Shown piece after piece: positions 32,002-40,194 of a stretch of 44,613 bases of DNA; the stretch's first letter is position 1, and each line of letters opens with the position of its first letter. A model generated the notes under the pieces. That model saw only the letters and a program-made list of their open reading frames with translations, did not search any database and had not been told where the DNA came from. The DNA comes from Acidimicrobiales bacterium (lineage in GTDB: Bacteria; Actinomycetota; Acidimicrobiia; Acidimicrobiales; SZUA-35), in the NCBI GenBank assembly GCA_020629695.1, contig JAHDCV010000029.1, positions 1 to 44,613 on the forward strand, read 5' to 3'. Both the position numbers and the translations under genes were made by a program.

Positions 32002-34893
32002 ATGACCACCCAGAACCCCACCAATGCCCACACCGCGTTCGAGACCCGCCACCTCGGTCTCGAGGGTGACGACGAGGCCAAGGCCCTCGCGCTCGTCGGC
32101 TTCTCGTCCGCCGACGAGCTGCTCCGGGAAGCCGTGCCCGAGGTGATCCGCCTCGACGACGCCCTCGACGTTCCCGGGCCGGAGACCGAGACCGAGGCAC
32201 TCGCCGCGCTCCGCCGGATCGCCGACCGCAACCAGGTCCTGACCTCCCTCATCGGGCAGGGCTGGCACGACACGATCACCCCGGCGGCGATCCGGCGGAA
32301 CATGATCGAGAACCCCGCCTGGTACACCGCCTACACGCCGTACCAGCCCGAGATCTCGCAGGGCCGACTCGAGATGCTGACGGTGTTCCAGACGATGGTC
32401 GCCGACCTGACGGGCTGCGAGCTCGCCAATGCGTCCCTCCTCGACGAGGCCACCGCGGCGGCCGAGGCCATGCAGATGTTGCGGCGTCTCGACAAGACGA
32501 AGCGCTCGGCGTTCTTCGTCGACGCCGACAGCCATCCGCAGACCAAGGCCGTGATCGCGACCCGAGCCGAACCCCTCGGTATCGAGCTCATCGTCGGCGA
32601 CCCGGAGACCGATCTGGTGTCGGGCGACGTCGCCGAGACCGTCTTCGGTGCCTTCGTCACCCATCCCGGCTCGTCGGGTCGCATCCGCGACCTGGCCCCG
32701 ATCATCGAGGCCACCCACGCCGGCGGGGCCCGGATCGCGGTGTCGACCGACCTGCTCGCCTGCACCCTGCTCACGCCGCCGGGAGAACTCGGCGCCGACG
32801 TCGTGGTCGGCTCGGCCCAGAGGTTCGGTGTGCCGATGGGCTTCGGCGGCCCCCACGCCGGCTTCCTCGCCACGGCCCAGAGCCACGCCCGCTCGTTGCC
32901 GGGTCGCCTCGTCGGGGTGTCGGTCGACGCCCACGGTGACGCCGCCTACCGGCTGGCCCTCCAGACACGCGAACAGCACATCCGCCGCGACAAGGCGACG
33001 TCGAACATCTGCACCGCCCAGGCGCTCCTGGCCAACGTGGCCGCGGCCTACGCCTGCTGGCACGGTCCGGACGGTCTGCGGGCCATGGCGCTCCGGATCG
33101 AGGCGCTGACCGACGCACTCGTCGTCCTGCTCGACGGCTCGGGCCACGAGGTCGTGTCGGGCCCCGGCTTCGACACGGTCACCGTGCGGGTCGACGACGG
33201 CGTCGAGGCCGTCCTCGCCGACGCCCGCGCCGCGGGTTTCAACCTGCGTCGCGTCGATGACACCTGTGTCGGCGTCAGCTTCGACGAGACCTCGACGAGC
33301 CACACCCTCGAGGCCGTCGCCCGGGCCGCCTTCGGCCTGTCGGTCGAGGTCGACCACTCGACGTTCACCCAACCCGACGAACCGGTCGCCATCCCCGAGG
33401 GTTTCCGCCGCACGTCGCCGTTCCTCACCGACGAGCGCTTCCACCGTTTCCGCTCCGAGCACGAGATGCTCCGCTGGCTCCGTCGACTGTCCGACCGCGA
33501 CCTCGCACTCGACCGCACGATGATCCCGCTGGGCTCGTGCACCATGAAGCTGAACGCCGCGGCCGAGATGGAGCCGATCACGTGGCCGGAGTTCGCCGGT
33601 ATGCACCCGTTCGCCCCGGCCGACCAGCGCGAGGGCTACGTCGAACTCATCACCGAGCTCGAGCGCACTCTCGCCGAGATCACCGGCTACGCCGCCGTCT
33701 CCCTCCAGCCGAATGCCGGCTCCCAGGGTGAGTACGCCGGCCTCCTCGCGATCCGCGCGTATCACCGCAGCCGCGGCGACGAGCAGCGCACGATCTGCCT
33801 CATCCCGTCGTCGGCCCACGGCACGAACGCGGCCTCGGCCGTGATGGCCGGCCTCGACGTGAAGGTCGTGGCCTGCGACGACGCCGGCAACATCGACCTC
33901 GCCGACCTCCGGGCGAAGATCGCCGACGCCGGTGAGCAACTCGCCGCCCTGATGATCACCTACCCCTCGACCCACGGCGTCTACGAGGAGACCGTGGTCG
34001 AGGTGTGCGCGGCGGTGCACGATGCCGGCGGGCAGGTCTACACCGACGGCGCCAACCTCAACGCCCTCGTCGGCATCGCCCGTCCCGGTCGCTTCGGGTC
34101 GGACGTGTCGCACCTGAACCTCCACAAGACGTTCTGCATCCCCCACGGCGGCGGCGGCCCCGGCGTCGGCCCGATCGGGGTGGCCGCCCACCTCGCACCC
34201 TTCCTCCCGGGACATCCCGAGGTCGCCGATCTCGTGCCCGGCGCCGACGACACGCTCGCCGTCGGTCCGGTCTCGGCCGCACCCTGGGGCTCGGCCGGGA
34301 TCCTGCCGATCTCGTGGATGTACTGCCGGATGATGGGCCCGGCCGGGCTCCGTCGTGCGACCGCAGTCGCGGTGCTGGCCGCGAACTACGTGGCCAAGCG
34401 CCTCGCCGAGCACTATCCGATCCTCTACACGGGTCCGGACGGCCTCGTGGCCCACGAGTGCATCATCGACATCCGTCCGCTGCACGAAGCAACGGGTGTG
34501 ACGGTCGACGACATCGCCAAGCGCCTCGCCGATCTCGGCTTCCACGCGCCGACGATGTCGTTCCCGGTCGCCGGCACGTTGATGGTCGAGCCGACCGAGT
34601 CCGAGTCGCTGGCCGAGCTCGATCGGTTCTGCGACGCGATGGCACTGATCGCCGCCGAGATCGACGACATCGCCGAGGGTCGGATCAGTGCCGACGACTC
34701 GCCGCTGCGTCACGCGCCGCACACCGCGGCCGTGGTGATGGCGGACGACTGGGAGCGGGCCTACCCCCGCTCCCAGGCCGTGCCCGGGTCGCTCGTCGAC
34801 CACTACTTCCCACCGGTGGGTCGGGTCGACAACGCCCACGGCGACCGCAACCTCGTGTGCTCCTGCCCGCCGCTCGACGCGTACGGGAGCTGA
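32002..34893 (+). CDS. gcvP: Glycine dehydrogenase (decarboxylating), P protein
   Basis: GcvP decarboxylates glycine with pyridoxal phosphate and passes the aminomethyl group to lipoyl-GcvH. This is the full-length single-chain type (963 residues), with two homologous halves. The N-terminal half has [18 protein letters not shown] and [23 protein letters not shown]. The C-terminal half has [22 protein letters not shown], the cofactor lysine Lys709 in [23 protein letters not shown], and [17 protein letters not shown] near the end. The ATG at 32002 lies 11 bp after gcvT. A longer open frame running in from 31543 lies over gcvT in another frame and is not coding. Confidence 0.97.
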   Translation: MTTQNPTNAHTAFETRHLGLEGDDEAKALALVGFSSADELLREAVPEVIRLDDALDVPGPETETEALAALRRIADRNQVLTSLIGQGWHDTITPAAIRRNMIENPAWYTAYTPYQPEISQGRLEMLTVFQTMVADLTGCELANASLLDEATAAAEAMQMLRRLDKTKRSAFFVDADSHPQTKAVIATRAEPLGIELIVGDPETDLVSGDVAETVFGAFVTHPGSSGRIRDLAPIIEATHAGGARIAVSTDLLACTLLTPPGELGADVVVGSAQRFGVPMGFGGPHAGFLATAQSHARSLPGRLVGVSVDAHGDAAYRLALQTREQHIRRDKATSNICTAQALLANVAAAYACWHGPDGLRAMALRIEALTDALVVLLDGSGHEVVSGPGFDTVTVRVDDGVEAVLADARAAGFNLRRVDDTCVGVSFDETSTSHTLEAVARAAFGLSVEVDHSTFTQPDEPVAIPEGFRRTSPFLTDERFHRFRSEHEMLRWLRRLSDRDLALDRTMIPLGSCTMKLNAAAEMEPITWPEFAGMHPFAPADQREGYVELITELERTLAEITGYAAVSLQPNAGSQGEYAGLLAIRAYHRSRGDEQRTICLIPSSAHGTNAASAVMAGLDVKVVACDDAGNIDLADLRAKIADAGEQLAALMITYPSTHGVYEETVVEVCAAVHDAGGQVYTDGANLNALVGIARPGRFGSDVSHLNLHKTFCIPHGGGGPGVGPIGVAAHLAPFLPGHPEVADLVPGADDTLAVGPVSAAPWGSAGILPISWMYCRMMGPAGLRRATAVAVLAANYVAKRLAEHYPILYTGPDGLVAHECIIDIRPLHEATGVTVDDIAKRLADLGFHAPTMSFPVAGTLMVEPTESESLAELDRFCDAMALIAAEIDDIAEGRISADDSPLRHAPHTAAVVMADDWERAYPRSQAVPGSLVDHYFPPVGRVDNAHGDRNLVCSCPPLDAYGS

Positions 34894-34906
34894 CGACCGG
34901 ACCGGT

Positions 34907-35290
34907 TCAGCCGGCGGCGGCGATCGGGCCCATCCCGGGCTCGGCGCCGTCGTCGGCGCGCACCCCCCGGAAGGCCCGCGACAGCAACGGCGACGACGCG
35001 GCGAGATTCGCCGGTTCGGCCGAGGTGTCCTCGTAACGCTCGTGCCAGTCGTAGCCGGTCAGGCCCGGTTGGGGCAGCGGCTTGTCGTCGAACAACACCA
35101 GTTGGGAGTCCCGATCGTCGATCAGGCTCCACCCGACCGGCGCCGTCACCCGATCGGCGTGTTCGGTACAGAGCATCACGCCCTGCGCCTCGTCCGTCAG
35201 GTCGATGAGGCGGGCCTCGGCCACCCGTGCATCCACGAGCAGGTCCGTCGAGGGTTCACCCTGACAACGGAGGCGAGCGCACGAGACCAC
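34907..35290 (-). CDS. DUF3499-like small zinc-ribbon-type protein
   Basis: This 127-residue protein has CARLRCQGEPSTDLLVDARVAEARLIDLTD and LCTEHADRVTAPVGWSLIDDR. The C-x4-C pair, the later cysteine and the CxxHADRxTAPxGW segment match the actinobacterial DUF3499 family (CSRxGC... LCxxHAxRLTAPRGW). Cysteines and a histidine suggest one zinc site; the function is unknown. I place the start at the GTG at 35290 because TACGTT lies 8 nt upstream on the minus strand. The much longer open frame to 35485 is rich in Arg, Ser and Ala and looks non-coding beyond this point. It converges on gcvP with 13 bp between stops. Confidence 0.7.
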   Translation of the reverse strand: MVSCARLRCQGEPSTDLLVDARVAEARLIDLTDEAQGVMLCTEHADRVTAPVGWSLIDDRDSQLVLFDDKPLPQPGLTGYDWHERYEDTSAEPANLAASSPLLSRAFRGVRADDGAEPGMGPIAAAG

Positions 35291-35298
35291 GGCGCCCG

Positions 35299-35304
35299 AA
35301 CGTA
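35299..35304 (-). promoter_or_regulatory. -10 hexamer TACGTT, leaderless start of the DUF3499-like gene
   Basis: On the minus strand TACGTT lies 8 nt before the GTG at 35290, with no Shine-Dalgarno sequence. Confidence 0.45.
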
Positions 35305-35366
35305 CTGGGCCGGATCGATGGAGTGGTGGATGCTCACCTGATTTCGCGCTGTGCGAAGATGCCGCC

Positions 35367-36329
35367 ATGGACCGAGCCCTCCCGCATCTGGCCGCGACCA
35401 TCGACGACCCGACCGCACGCCTCGTCCGGGTGATGTCGTTGCGGGGCTTCGGTTTACGAGACGCCGCCGACGGCGCGGTGCTCACCGGAACCGGCGACGG
35501 CGTCGCCGTTCACGGCGAGGTGCTCGCCGGCCTCGCCGACGCCACGATCCGCACGGCGAGCGCGGAACGGGCCGTGATCCGGGCGAGCATCACCGATCGT
35601 GACGCCGACGCCGGGGGCCTCGTCTGCGGAGGAGTCGCCGAGCTGCTGGTCAGCCCCCTCGGCGACCTTCCGGCCGACGCACGCAACGCGCTCCTCGATG
35701 CACGTGCGGTCGCCCTGGTCGCACGCCTCGACGGAGGCGGCACGGACCATGCGGTCCACCCCCGTTCGGAGCCGACGACGCTGCCGCCCGATGTGCATCG
35801 GGCCGCGCTCGACCTGCTCGGTCGGGGTGCCACGGCGAGCGCCGCGCTCGATGACGAGTGGGTCGCCCACGCCGTCGTGCCCACCACCCGCCTCCACGTC
35901 GTGGGGACGGGCGCGATGGCCGAGGCCATCACCGCCCAGGCCGAGCTGCTCGGCTGGTCCGCCGGACGAGCCGACGACGTCGACACTGCCCTCGACTGGC
36001 TCGACGACGCGACCGCGGCCGACGCCCTCGTCATCCTGAGCCACGATCGTGCCGTCGACGTGCCGACGATCGCGGCGGCTCTCCGCAGCCCCCTCGGGTA
36101 TCTGGGGGCGATGGGTTCTCGCGGCACCCAGTCCGCACGACGCAGCCAACTGACCGGACAGGGCTTCACCGAGGCCGACCTCGCACGGATCCACGGCCCC
36201 GTCGGCCTCGACCTCGGTGGACGTCGACCAGCCGAGACGGCGGTGGCGATCGCGGCCGAGGTGATCGCCGTCCGCAACGGCAAACGACCGGGCTCGCTCC
36301 GGGACGGTTCGGGCTCCATCAACGGGTGA
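35367..36329 (+). CDS. XdhC/CoxI-family protein
   Basis: This 320-residue protein has the two XdhC domains. The N-terminal part (to about residue 100) contains the conserved GLVCGGVAELLVSP with Cys87. The C-terminal Rossmann part contains RLHVVGTGAMAEAITAQAELLGW, LVILSHDRAVD, GYLGAMGSRGTQSARR and IHGPVGLDLGGRRPAETAVAIAAEVIAVRNGK. XdhC proteins bind and sulfurate molybdenum cofactor before inserting it into xanthine-dehydrogenase-type enzymes. No molybdoenzyme subunit or cofactor gene is in the window, so the client lies elsewhere. A GAAGAT hexamer 6 nt before the ATG may be a weak -10. Confidence 0.88.
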   Translation: MDRALPHLAATIDDPTARLVRVMSLRGFGLRDAADGAVLTGTGDGVAVHGEVLAGLADATIRTASAERAVIRASITDRDADAGGLVCGGVAELLVSPLGDLPADARNALLDARAVALVARLDGGGTDHAVHPRSEPTTLPPDVHRAALDLLGRGATASAALDDEWVAHAVVPTTRLHVVGTGAMAEAITAQAELLGWSAGRADDVDTALDWLDDATAADALVILSHDRAVDVPTIAAALRSPLGYLGAMGSRGTQSARRSQLTGQGFTEADLARIHGPVGLDLGGRRPAETAVAIAAEVIAVRNGKRPGSLRDGSGSING

Positions 36330-36375
36330 GCGGGACGCTCACCTCCGACGCCGATCGGCCGACGGGAGCACGGTC

Positions 36376-37329
36376 ATGACTGCCACCTCGCCGCGTCACG
36401 CGCCCACACATCCGCACGACCACCCGACGATGACGCCCTACGGCGCCATCGCCACGCGCCCGACGACGCCGCGGGGACACGCCGTCGCCGCCGCGAAGTC
36501 CACCCTCCGCAGCATCGGCATGGCGACCGCCGGTTGGCGGAAGGACCCGGACTATCTGATCATCGGCACGAAACGGGGCGGAACGACCTCACTCGCCCGC
36601 TGGTTGTTGGAACACCCTGAAGTCACCGGCATGTGGCCGCCACCCGAACATCGCAAGGGTGCCTACTTCTTCGATGTCAACTACGGGCGGGGCCGTCGGT
36701 GGTATCGATCACACTTCCCGACCCGCTTCAGCCACAAGCGAGCGGAGGCCGCCGCCGGGCACCGGCTCCTCGTCGGCGACGCCACGCCCTACTACCTGCA
36801 CCATCCGCATGCGGCCATCCGGGCCCGCCGGATCCTGCCCGGCGCCCAGGTCATCGCCCTGCTCCGGAACCCGATCGACCGCGCTCACTCCCACTGGCAG
36901 GAGCGTGTGCGGGCAGGTGTCGAGACCCTCGAGTTCCCCGAGGCGATCGAGGCCGAGGCCGAGCGGATGGACGGCGAGACCGCACGGATGGAGGCCGATC
37001 CGGCCTACGTCAGCTTCGCCCACCAGCACTACAGCTATCTCGATCAGGGCCGCTACGCCGCCGGGCTGAAACGGTGGTTCGACGCCTACGGCCGCGAACG
37101 TGTGCTCGTGATCCGCTCGGAGGACATGTACGACGACCCGGCCTCGATCTACGACCAGACCTGCGACTTCCTCGGTCTGGGGTCCCACCGACCCGCGGCG
37201 TTCGACGCCTGGAACCTGAAACCCAAGTCGGCGCTCGATCCCGCCGTGCGCGCCCGCGTCGCCGCCGCATTGACCGACGACATCGCCGAGGTCGACGAGC
37301 TGCTCGGCCGGGACATGGGCTGGGCATGA
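36376..37329 (+). CDS. Sulfotransferase domain protein (NDST-like)
   Basis: This 317-residue protein is a PAPS-dependent sulfotransferase. The 5'-phosphosulfate loop DYLIIGTKRGGTTSLARWL lies around residues 59-77 and the 3'-phosphate motif ALLRNPIDRAHSHWQE around 161-176. YLDQGRYAAGLKRWFDAYGRERVLVIRSEDM is the segment typical of heparan N-sulfotransferase-like bacterial enzymes. A His- and Pro-rich N-terminal 45 residues precede the domain. The acceptor could be a glycan, lipid or other hydroxyl or amine. The TGA overlaps the ATG of the next sulfotransferase gene (ATGA at 37326-37329). Confidence 0.88.
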   Translation: MTATSPRHAPTHPHDHPTMTPYGAIATRPTTPRGHAVAAAKSTLRSIGMATAGWRKDPDYLIIGTKRGGTTSLARWLLEHPEVTGMWPPPEHRKGAYFFDVNYGRGRRWYRSHFPTRFSHKRAEAAAGHRLLVGDATPYYLHHPHAAIRARRILPGAQVIALLRNPIDRAHSHWQERVRAGVETLEFPEAIEAEAERMDGETARMEADPAYVSFAHQHYSYLDQGRYAAGLKRWFDAYGRERVLVIRSEDMYDDPASIYDQTCDFLGLGSHRPAAFDAWNLKPKSALDPAVRARVAAALTDDIAEVDELLGRDMGWA

Positions 37330-38300
37330 CCACCGTGGCCGATCCGACGCGACGATCCGACGATCGCCCGACCGACCGCCAACGAGTGCTCTTCGTCGGC
37401 GGCCTCGGACGGTCCGGATCGACACTGCTCGAGAAGCTCCTGAACGAACTGCCCGAGACCCGTTCGGTCGGCGAGACGCTGCACCTCTGGGAGCGGGGCA
37501 TCCGTGACGCCGAACGTTGTGGGTGTGGCGACGAGTTCGCCGAGTGCCCGCAGTGGCAGGCGATCGGTGCGGCGGCGTTCGGTTCCTGGGACCGGGTCGA
37601 CCTCGACGACGTGATCGACCTGCGGTGGCGGATCGACCGCAGCCGCCGACTGCCACAGATCTTCGATGCCGTGCGCCGCCAGCGACCGTCGCCCGATCAG
37701 GCTCGCTACGTCGACCACCTGTCGAAGGTGCTCCATGCGGCAGCGGCACTCGATGACGGGCCGACCGTGTTGCTCGAGTCCTCCAAACACCTGTCGACCG
37801 CCGCACTGCTCGCCACCGACCCGAGCCTCGACGTCCGGGTCGTCCATCTGGTGCGAGACCCCCGCGGGGTGGCCTATTCATGGACGAAGTCCGTCGAACG
37901 CCCCGAGGCGGACGGCTCGATGATGCCGACGTATTCGCCGGCACGGACCGCCTTGCGTTGGGTGACCGACAACCTCGGCTTCGAGGCCCTGCATGCACTC
38001 GGGGTTCCCATGGAACGTGTGCGCTACGAGGACCTGCTGGCCGACCCCGTCGGAGTACTCCGACGCATCACCGCGATGGCCGACCTGCCGGGCACGTCGT
38101 TCGAGTTCGTCGACGGTGCCGAGGTCCACGTCCGGGAACCCATGCACTCCATCGCCGGCAACCCGATGCGCTTCGGCGGCGACCGGATGACCCTCCGTCT
38201 CGACGACGCCTGGCGGTCGAAGCTGTCGGCGAAGGACCGTCGCACGGTCACGGCGATGTGCGCCCCGATGCTGAAGCGCTACGGATACCCGCTGCGCTGA
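37326..38300 (+). CDS. Sulfotransferase family protein
   Basis: This 324-residue protein is a second PAPS-dependent sulfotransferase, from a different branch than its neighbour. The 5'-loop is RVLFVGGLGRSGSTLLEKLLNELP around residues 20-43, and the 3'-phosphate motif VHLVRDPRGVAYSW lies near 180. VRYEDLLADPVGVLRRI is the conserved downstream helix. CGCGDEFAECPQW near residue 60 has three cysteines that may form a local structural site. It overlaps the upstream sulfotransferase by four bases, so the two probably act in one pathway. No PAPS-synthesis gene is present in the window. Confidence 0.88.
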   Translation: MTTVADPTRRSDDRPTDRQRVLFVGGLGRSGSTLLEKLLNELPETRSVGETLHLWERGIRDAERCGCGDEFAECPQWQAIGAAAFGSWDRVDLDDVIDLRWRIDRSRRLPQIFDAVRRQRPSPDQARYVDHLSKVLHAAAALDDGPTVLLESSKHLSTAALLATDPSLDVRVVHLVRDPRGVAYSWTKSVERPEADGSMMPTYSPARTALRWVTDNLGFEALHALGVPMERVRYEDLLADPVGVLRRITAMADLPGTSFEFVDGAEVHVREPMHSIAGNPMRFGGDRMTLRLDDAWRSKLSAKDRRTVTAMCAPMLKRYGYPLR

Positions 38301-38304
38301 GGGC

Positions 38305-38598
38305 CTATCCGGGCCGCACCCGCCCGTCGACGACATTCACGCCTTCGGCCCGCAGTCGTCGGGTCTGCTCCTCCACGTTGTGGGGAATCAGCCGGCCCGC
38401 CGCGTTCACGATCCGCCACCACGGGAGGCCGGTGGAGCGCGACAACAGCGTGCCCACGGCTCGGGCGGCACCCGGGAAACCGGCTTCGGCCGCGACCTCG
38501 CCATAAGCCATGACCTCACCGGGTTCGGTGCCCTCGATCACCGCCCGGACGGCCGTGTCGAAGTCCACGCCGTCGTCGTTGCGGCGTTCGGCGGTCAT
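38305..38598 (-). CDS. Alkyltransferase-like (ATL/MGMT-family) DNA-binding protein
   Basis: This 97-residue protein has the C-terminal DNA-binding fold of O6-alkylguanine transferases. Segments are GEVMAYGEVAAEAGFPGAARAVGTLLSRS, with the recognition helix and arginine finger, and LPWWRIVNAAGRL. The reactive PCHR is replaced by PWWR at residues 59-62, so the acceptor cysteine is tryptophan and the histidine is also lost. Alkyltransferase-like proteins of this kind bind O6-alkylguanine and hand it to nucleotide excision repair. The ATG at 38598 overlaps the stop of the HD gene (ATGA). It is the last gene of the four-gene minus-strand unit. Confidence 0.88.
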   Translation of the reverse strand: MTAERRNDDGVDFDTAVRAVIEGTEPGEVMAYGEVAAEAGFPGAARAVGTLLSRSTGLPWWRIVNAAGRLIPHNVEEQTRRLRAEGVNVVDGRVRPG

Positions 38599-39419
38599 GC
38601 CTGCGCGGCCCACCACGCGTCGAGTCGGTCACGGATGGCCTCGTCGCCGAGCTCACCCTCGGTCCGCTTGATCTCGAGCAGATGCGCGACCGCCTTGCCG
38701 ACCAGCGGCCCCGGCGGCATGTCGAGGTGCTCCATGATCGCCTGGCCGTCCATCTCCGGCCGTTCGGCCGCGGCGGCGTCGGACTTCGCGAGATCGAGGA
38801 TGCGCTGCTCGAGCTCGTCGATCTGGGACTGGAGACGAGCGGCCTTGGCCTTGTTGCGTGTGGTGCAGTCGGACCGGACGAGTTCGTTGAGGTGGCCGAG
38901 CAGGTGGCCGGCGTCGCGGGCGTAGCGCCGCACGGCCGCGTCGGACCATCCGTCGGCGTACCCCTTGAACCGGCCGGACAGACGGACGAGTTCGGTGACG
39001 TCGCGCCGCATCTCCTTGGGGTACTCCAACTCCGCGAGTCGCTTGCGGGTCATCTTCGCCCCGACGGCCTCGTGGTGACGGAACGTCACTCCGCCGTGTT
39101 CGAACGAGCGGGTCCTCGGCTTGCCGATGTCGTGGAACAACGCAGCCAGCCGCAGGGTGAGGTCGGGACGGGTCTTCGCGGTGACGGCGATGGTGTGGGC
39201 GAGCACGTCCTTGTGACGGTGGATCGGATCCTGCTCCAACCGGAGCGCCGGCAACTCGGGCACGATGTCGCCGGCGACGCCACGGTCGACGAGGTCCCAG
39301 AGACCGTCGGTGGGATCATCGGCCAGGAGCACCTCGTCGAGCAGCCCCCGTCGTTCCTCGGGTGTCATGGACCCAGATGTAGCACCGGATCGCGCCGATG
39401 CCGCAGCCGATTCACTCAT
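38595..39419 (-). CDS. HD-domain protein equivalent to the C-terminal part of a CCA tRNA nucleotidyltransferase
   Basis: This 274-residue protein is collinear with the second half of actinobacterial CCA-adding enzymes. QDPIHRHKDVLAHTIAVTAKTRPDLTLRLAALFHDIGKPRTR gives an HD motif at His96-Asp97. GVTFRHHEAVGAKMTRKRLAEL follows, then VRRYARDAGHLLGHLNELVRSDCTTRN, a coiled-coil-like helix, and RPEMDGQAIMEHLDMPPGPLVG. The N-terminal nucleotidyltransferase head with its paired carboxylates is missing and is not encoded just upstream. It may be a phosphohydrolase, a tRNA-binding remnant or a split subunit. The ATG overlaps the upstream gene by 8 nt; an internal ATG at 39368 is an alternative. Confidence 0.82.
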   Translation of the reverse strand: MSESAAASARSGATSGSMTPEERRGLLDEVLLADDPTDGLWDLVDRGVAGDIVPELPALRLEQDPIHRHKDVLAHTIAVTAKTRPDLTLRLAALFHDIGKPRTRSFEHGGVTFRHHEAVGAKMTRKRLAELEYPKEMRRDVTELVRLSGRFKGYADGWSDAAVRRYARDAGHLLGHLNELVRSDCTTRNKAKAARLQSQIDELEQRILDLAKSDAAAAERPEMDGQAIMEHLDMPPGPLVGKAVAHLLEIKRTEGELGDEAIRDRLDAWWAAQA

Positions 39420-40194
39420 CGATCGGGGACGCGAGCTCGAGGGCGGAGATCGTCAGAGCGCCCGACGAACGCACGACGATGCGACCGGGCAGAACGGCGG
39501 GTTCGTCGGGGTCCCGATCCACGACGGTGACCATCTCGTCGACCTCGATGGTCGCCGCGGCGAGCTCGGCGTCGTAGCCGTCGCCCGCGGGGAGTGCGAT
39601 GTCGATGTCCCCGGTGCCGGCGCGCACGGTGACCTCGGCGGGCGCCTGGATGAACCGCAGGTCGACGTCGCCCTCGGACGCCGCGACGTCGACGACGTCG
39701 GCGTCGAGGCGAGCCGCACGGACGGAGCCATCGGTCGTCACCCGAAGCGAGCCGACCACGGCCCCCAGCTCGACCGAGGATCCCGAGGCGATCGCCGTGA
39801 GCGCGCCGCTGAACTGGTCGACCTGGATGACGTCGCCGTCGTTGATGGTGACGAGCTCGATGCCCGGGCCGACCTCCACGCGGATCTCGGCCCGACACGA
39901 CACACCACCGCAACGGACCCGGAGCACCGTGGTGCCGCCGAGGTCCTCCCGTTCGAGGTCGGGACGCCCGAAGAACCACGACTCCGAGATCGTCGCCATC
40001 GCGCCGTCGAGGCGCTCGACGACGTGGATCGGGCCGGCGTCGGAGACGACCATCAGACGTTCGGGCTGGCCGAGCTCGACCACTCGGGTGTTCGACCGGT
40101 CGAGCGCGATGAACGCCGCCCAGGCCGCCACGGCGACGCCGAGCACGATCCACCGACGCCGCAGGCGACGTGCCGACGGCCGCTCGGAGATCAC
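39412..40194 (-). CDS. Membrane-anchored DUF4097-like beta-repeat protein
   Basis: This 260-residue protein has a basic N-terminus (RRLRRR), one membrane segment at about residues 15-31 and then a domain outside the membrane. That domain is built from short repeating strands such as GSLRVTTDGSVRAARLDADVVDVAASEGDVDLRFIQAPAEVTVRAGTGDIDIALPAGDGYDAELAA. The alternation of G-D/S turns is typical of DUF4097 putative-adhesin beta-helices. Two nearby cysteines (RCGGVSCRAE) could form a disulfide. Function is unknown. It overlaps the GH3 gene by ATGA upstream and the HD gene by 8 nt downstream. Confidence 0.75.
   Translation of the reverse strand: MISERPSARRLRRRWIVLGVAVAAWAAFIALDRSNTRVVELGQPERLMVVSDAGPIHVVERLDGAMATISESWFFGRPDLEREDLGGTTVLRVRCGGVSCRAEIRVEVGPGIELVTINDGDVIQVDQFSGALTAIASGSSVELGAVVGSLRVTTDGSVRAARLDADVVDVAASEGDVDLRFIQAPAEVTVRAGTGDIDIALPAGDGYDAELAAATIEVDEMVTVVDRDPDEPAVLPGRIVVRSSGALTISALELASPIDE

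Noticed and set aside
31873-34839. A 2.9-kb open frame on the minus strand across gcvP
   Set aside because: It is antisense to a protein with complete GcvP motifs and is an Arg/Glu/Val/Gly-rich composition artefact of high-GC codon bias. No family is recognisable.
31543-34893. An apparent 1116-residue version of GcvP
   Set aside because: The first 150 residues run over gcvT in the wrong frame and are Arg- and Pro-rich. The true start is the ATG at 32002, 11 bp after gcvT.
35291-35485. Longer N-terminus for the DUF3499-like protein
   Set aside because: The residues upstream of 35290 are Ser/Ala/Arg-rich, overlap the divergent XdhC gene and follow no family; the TACGTT signature supports the GTG at 35290.
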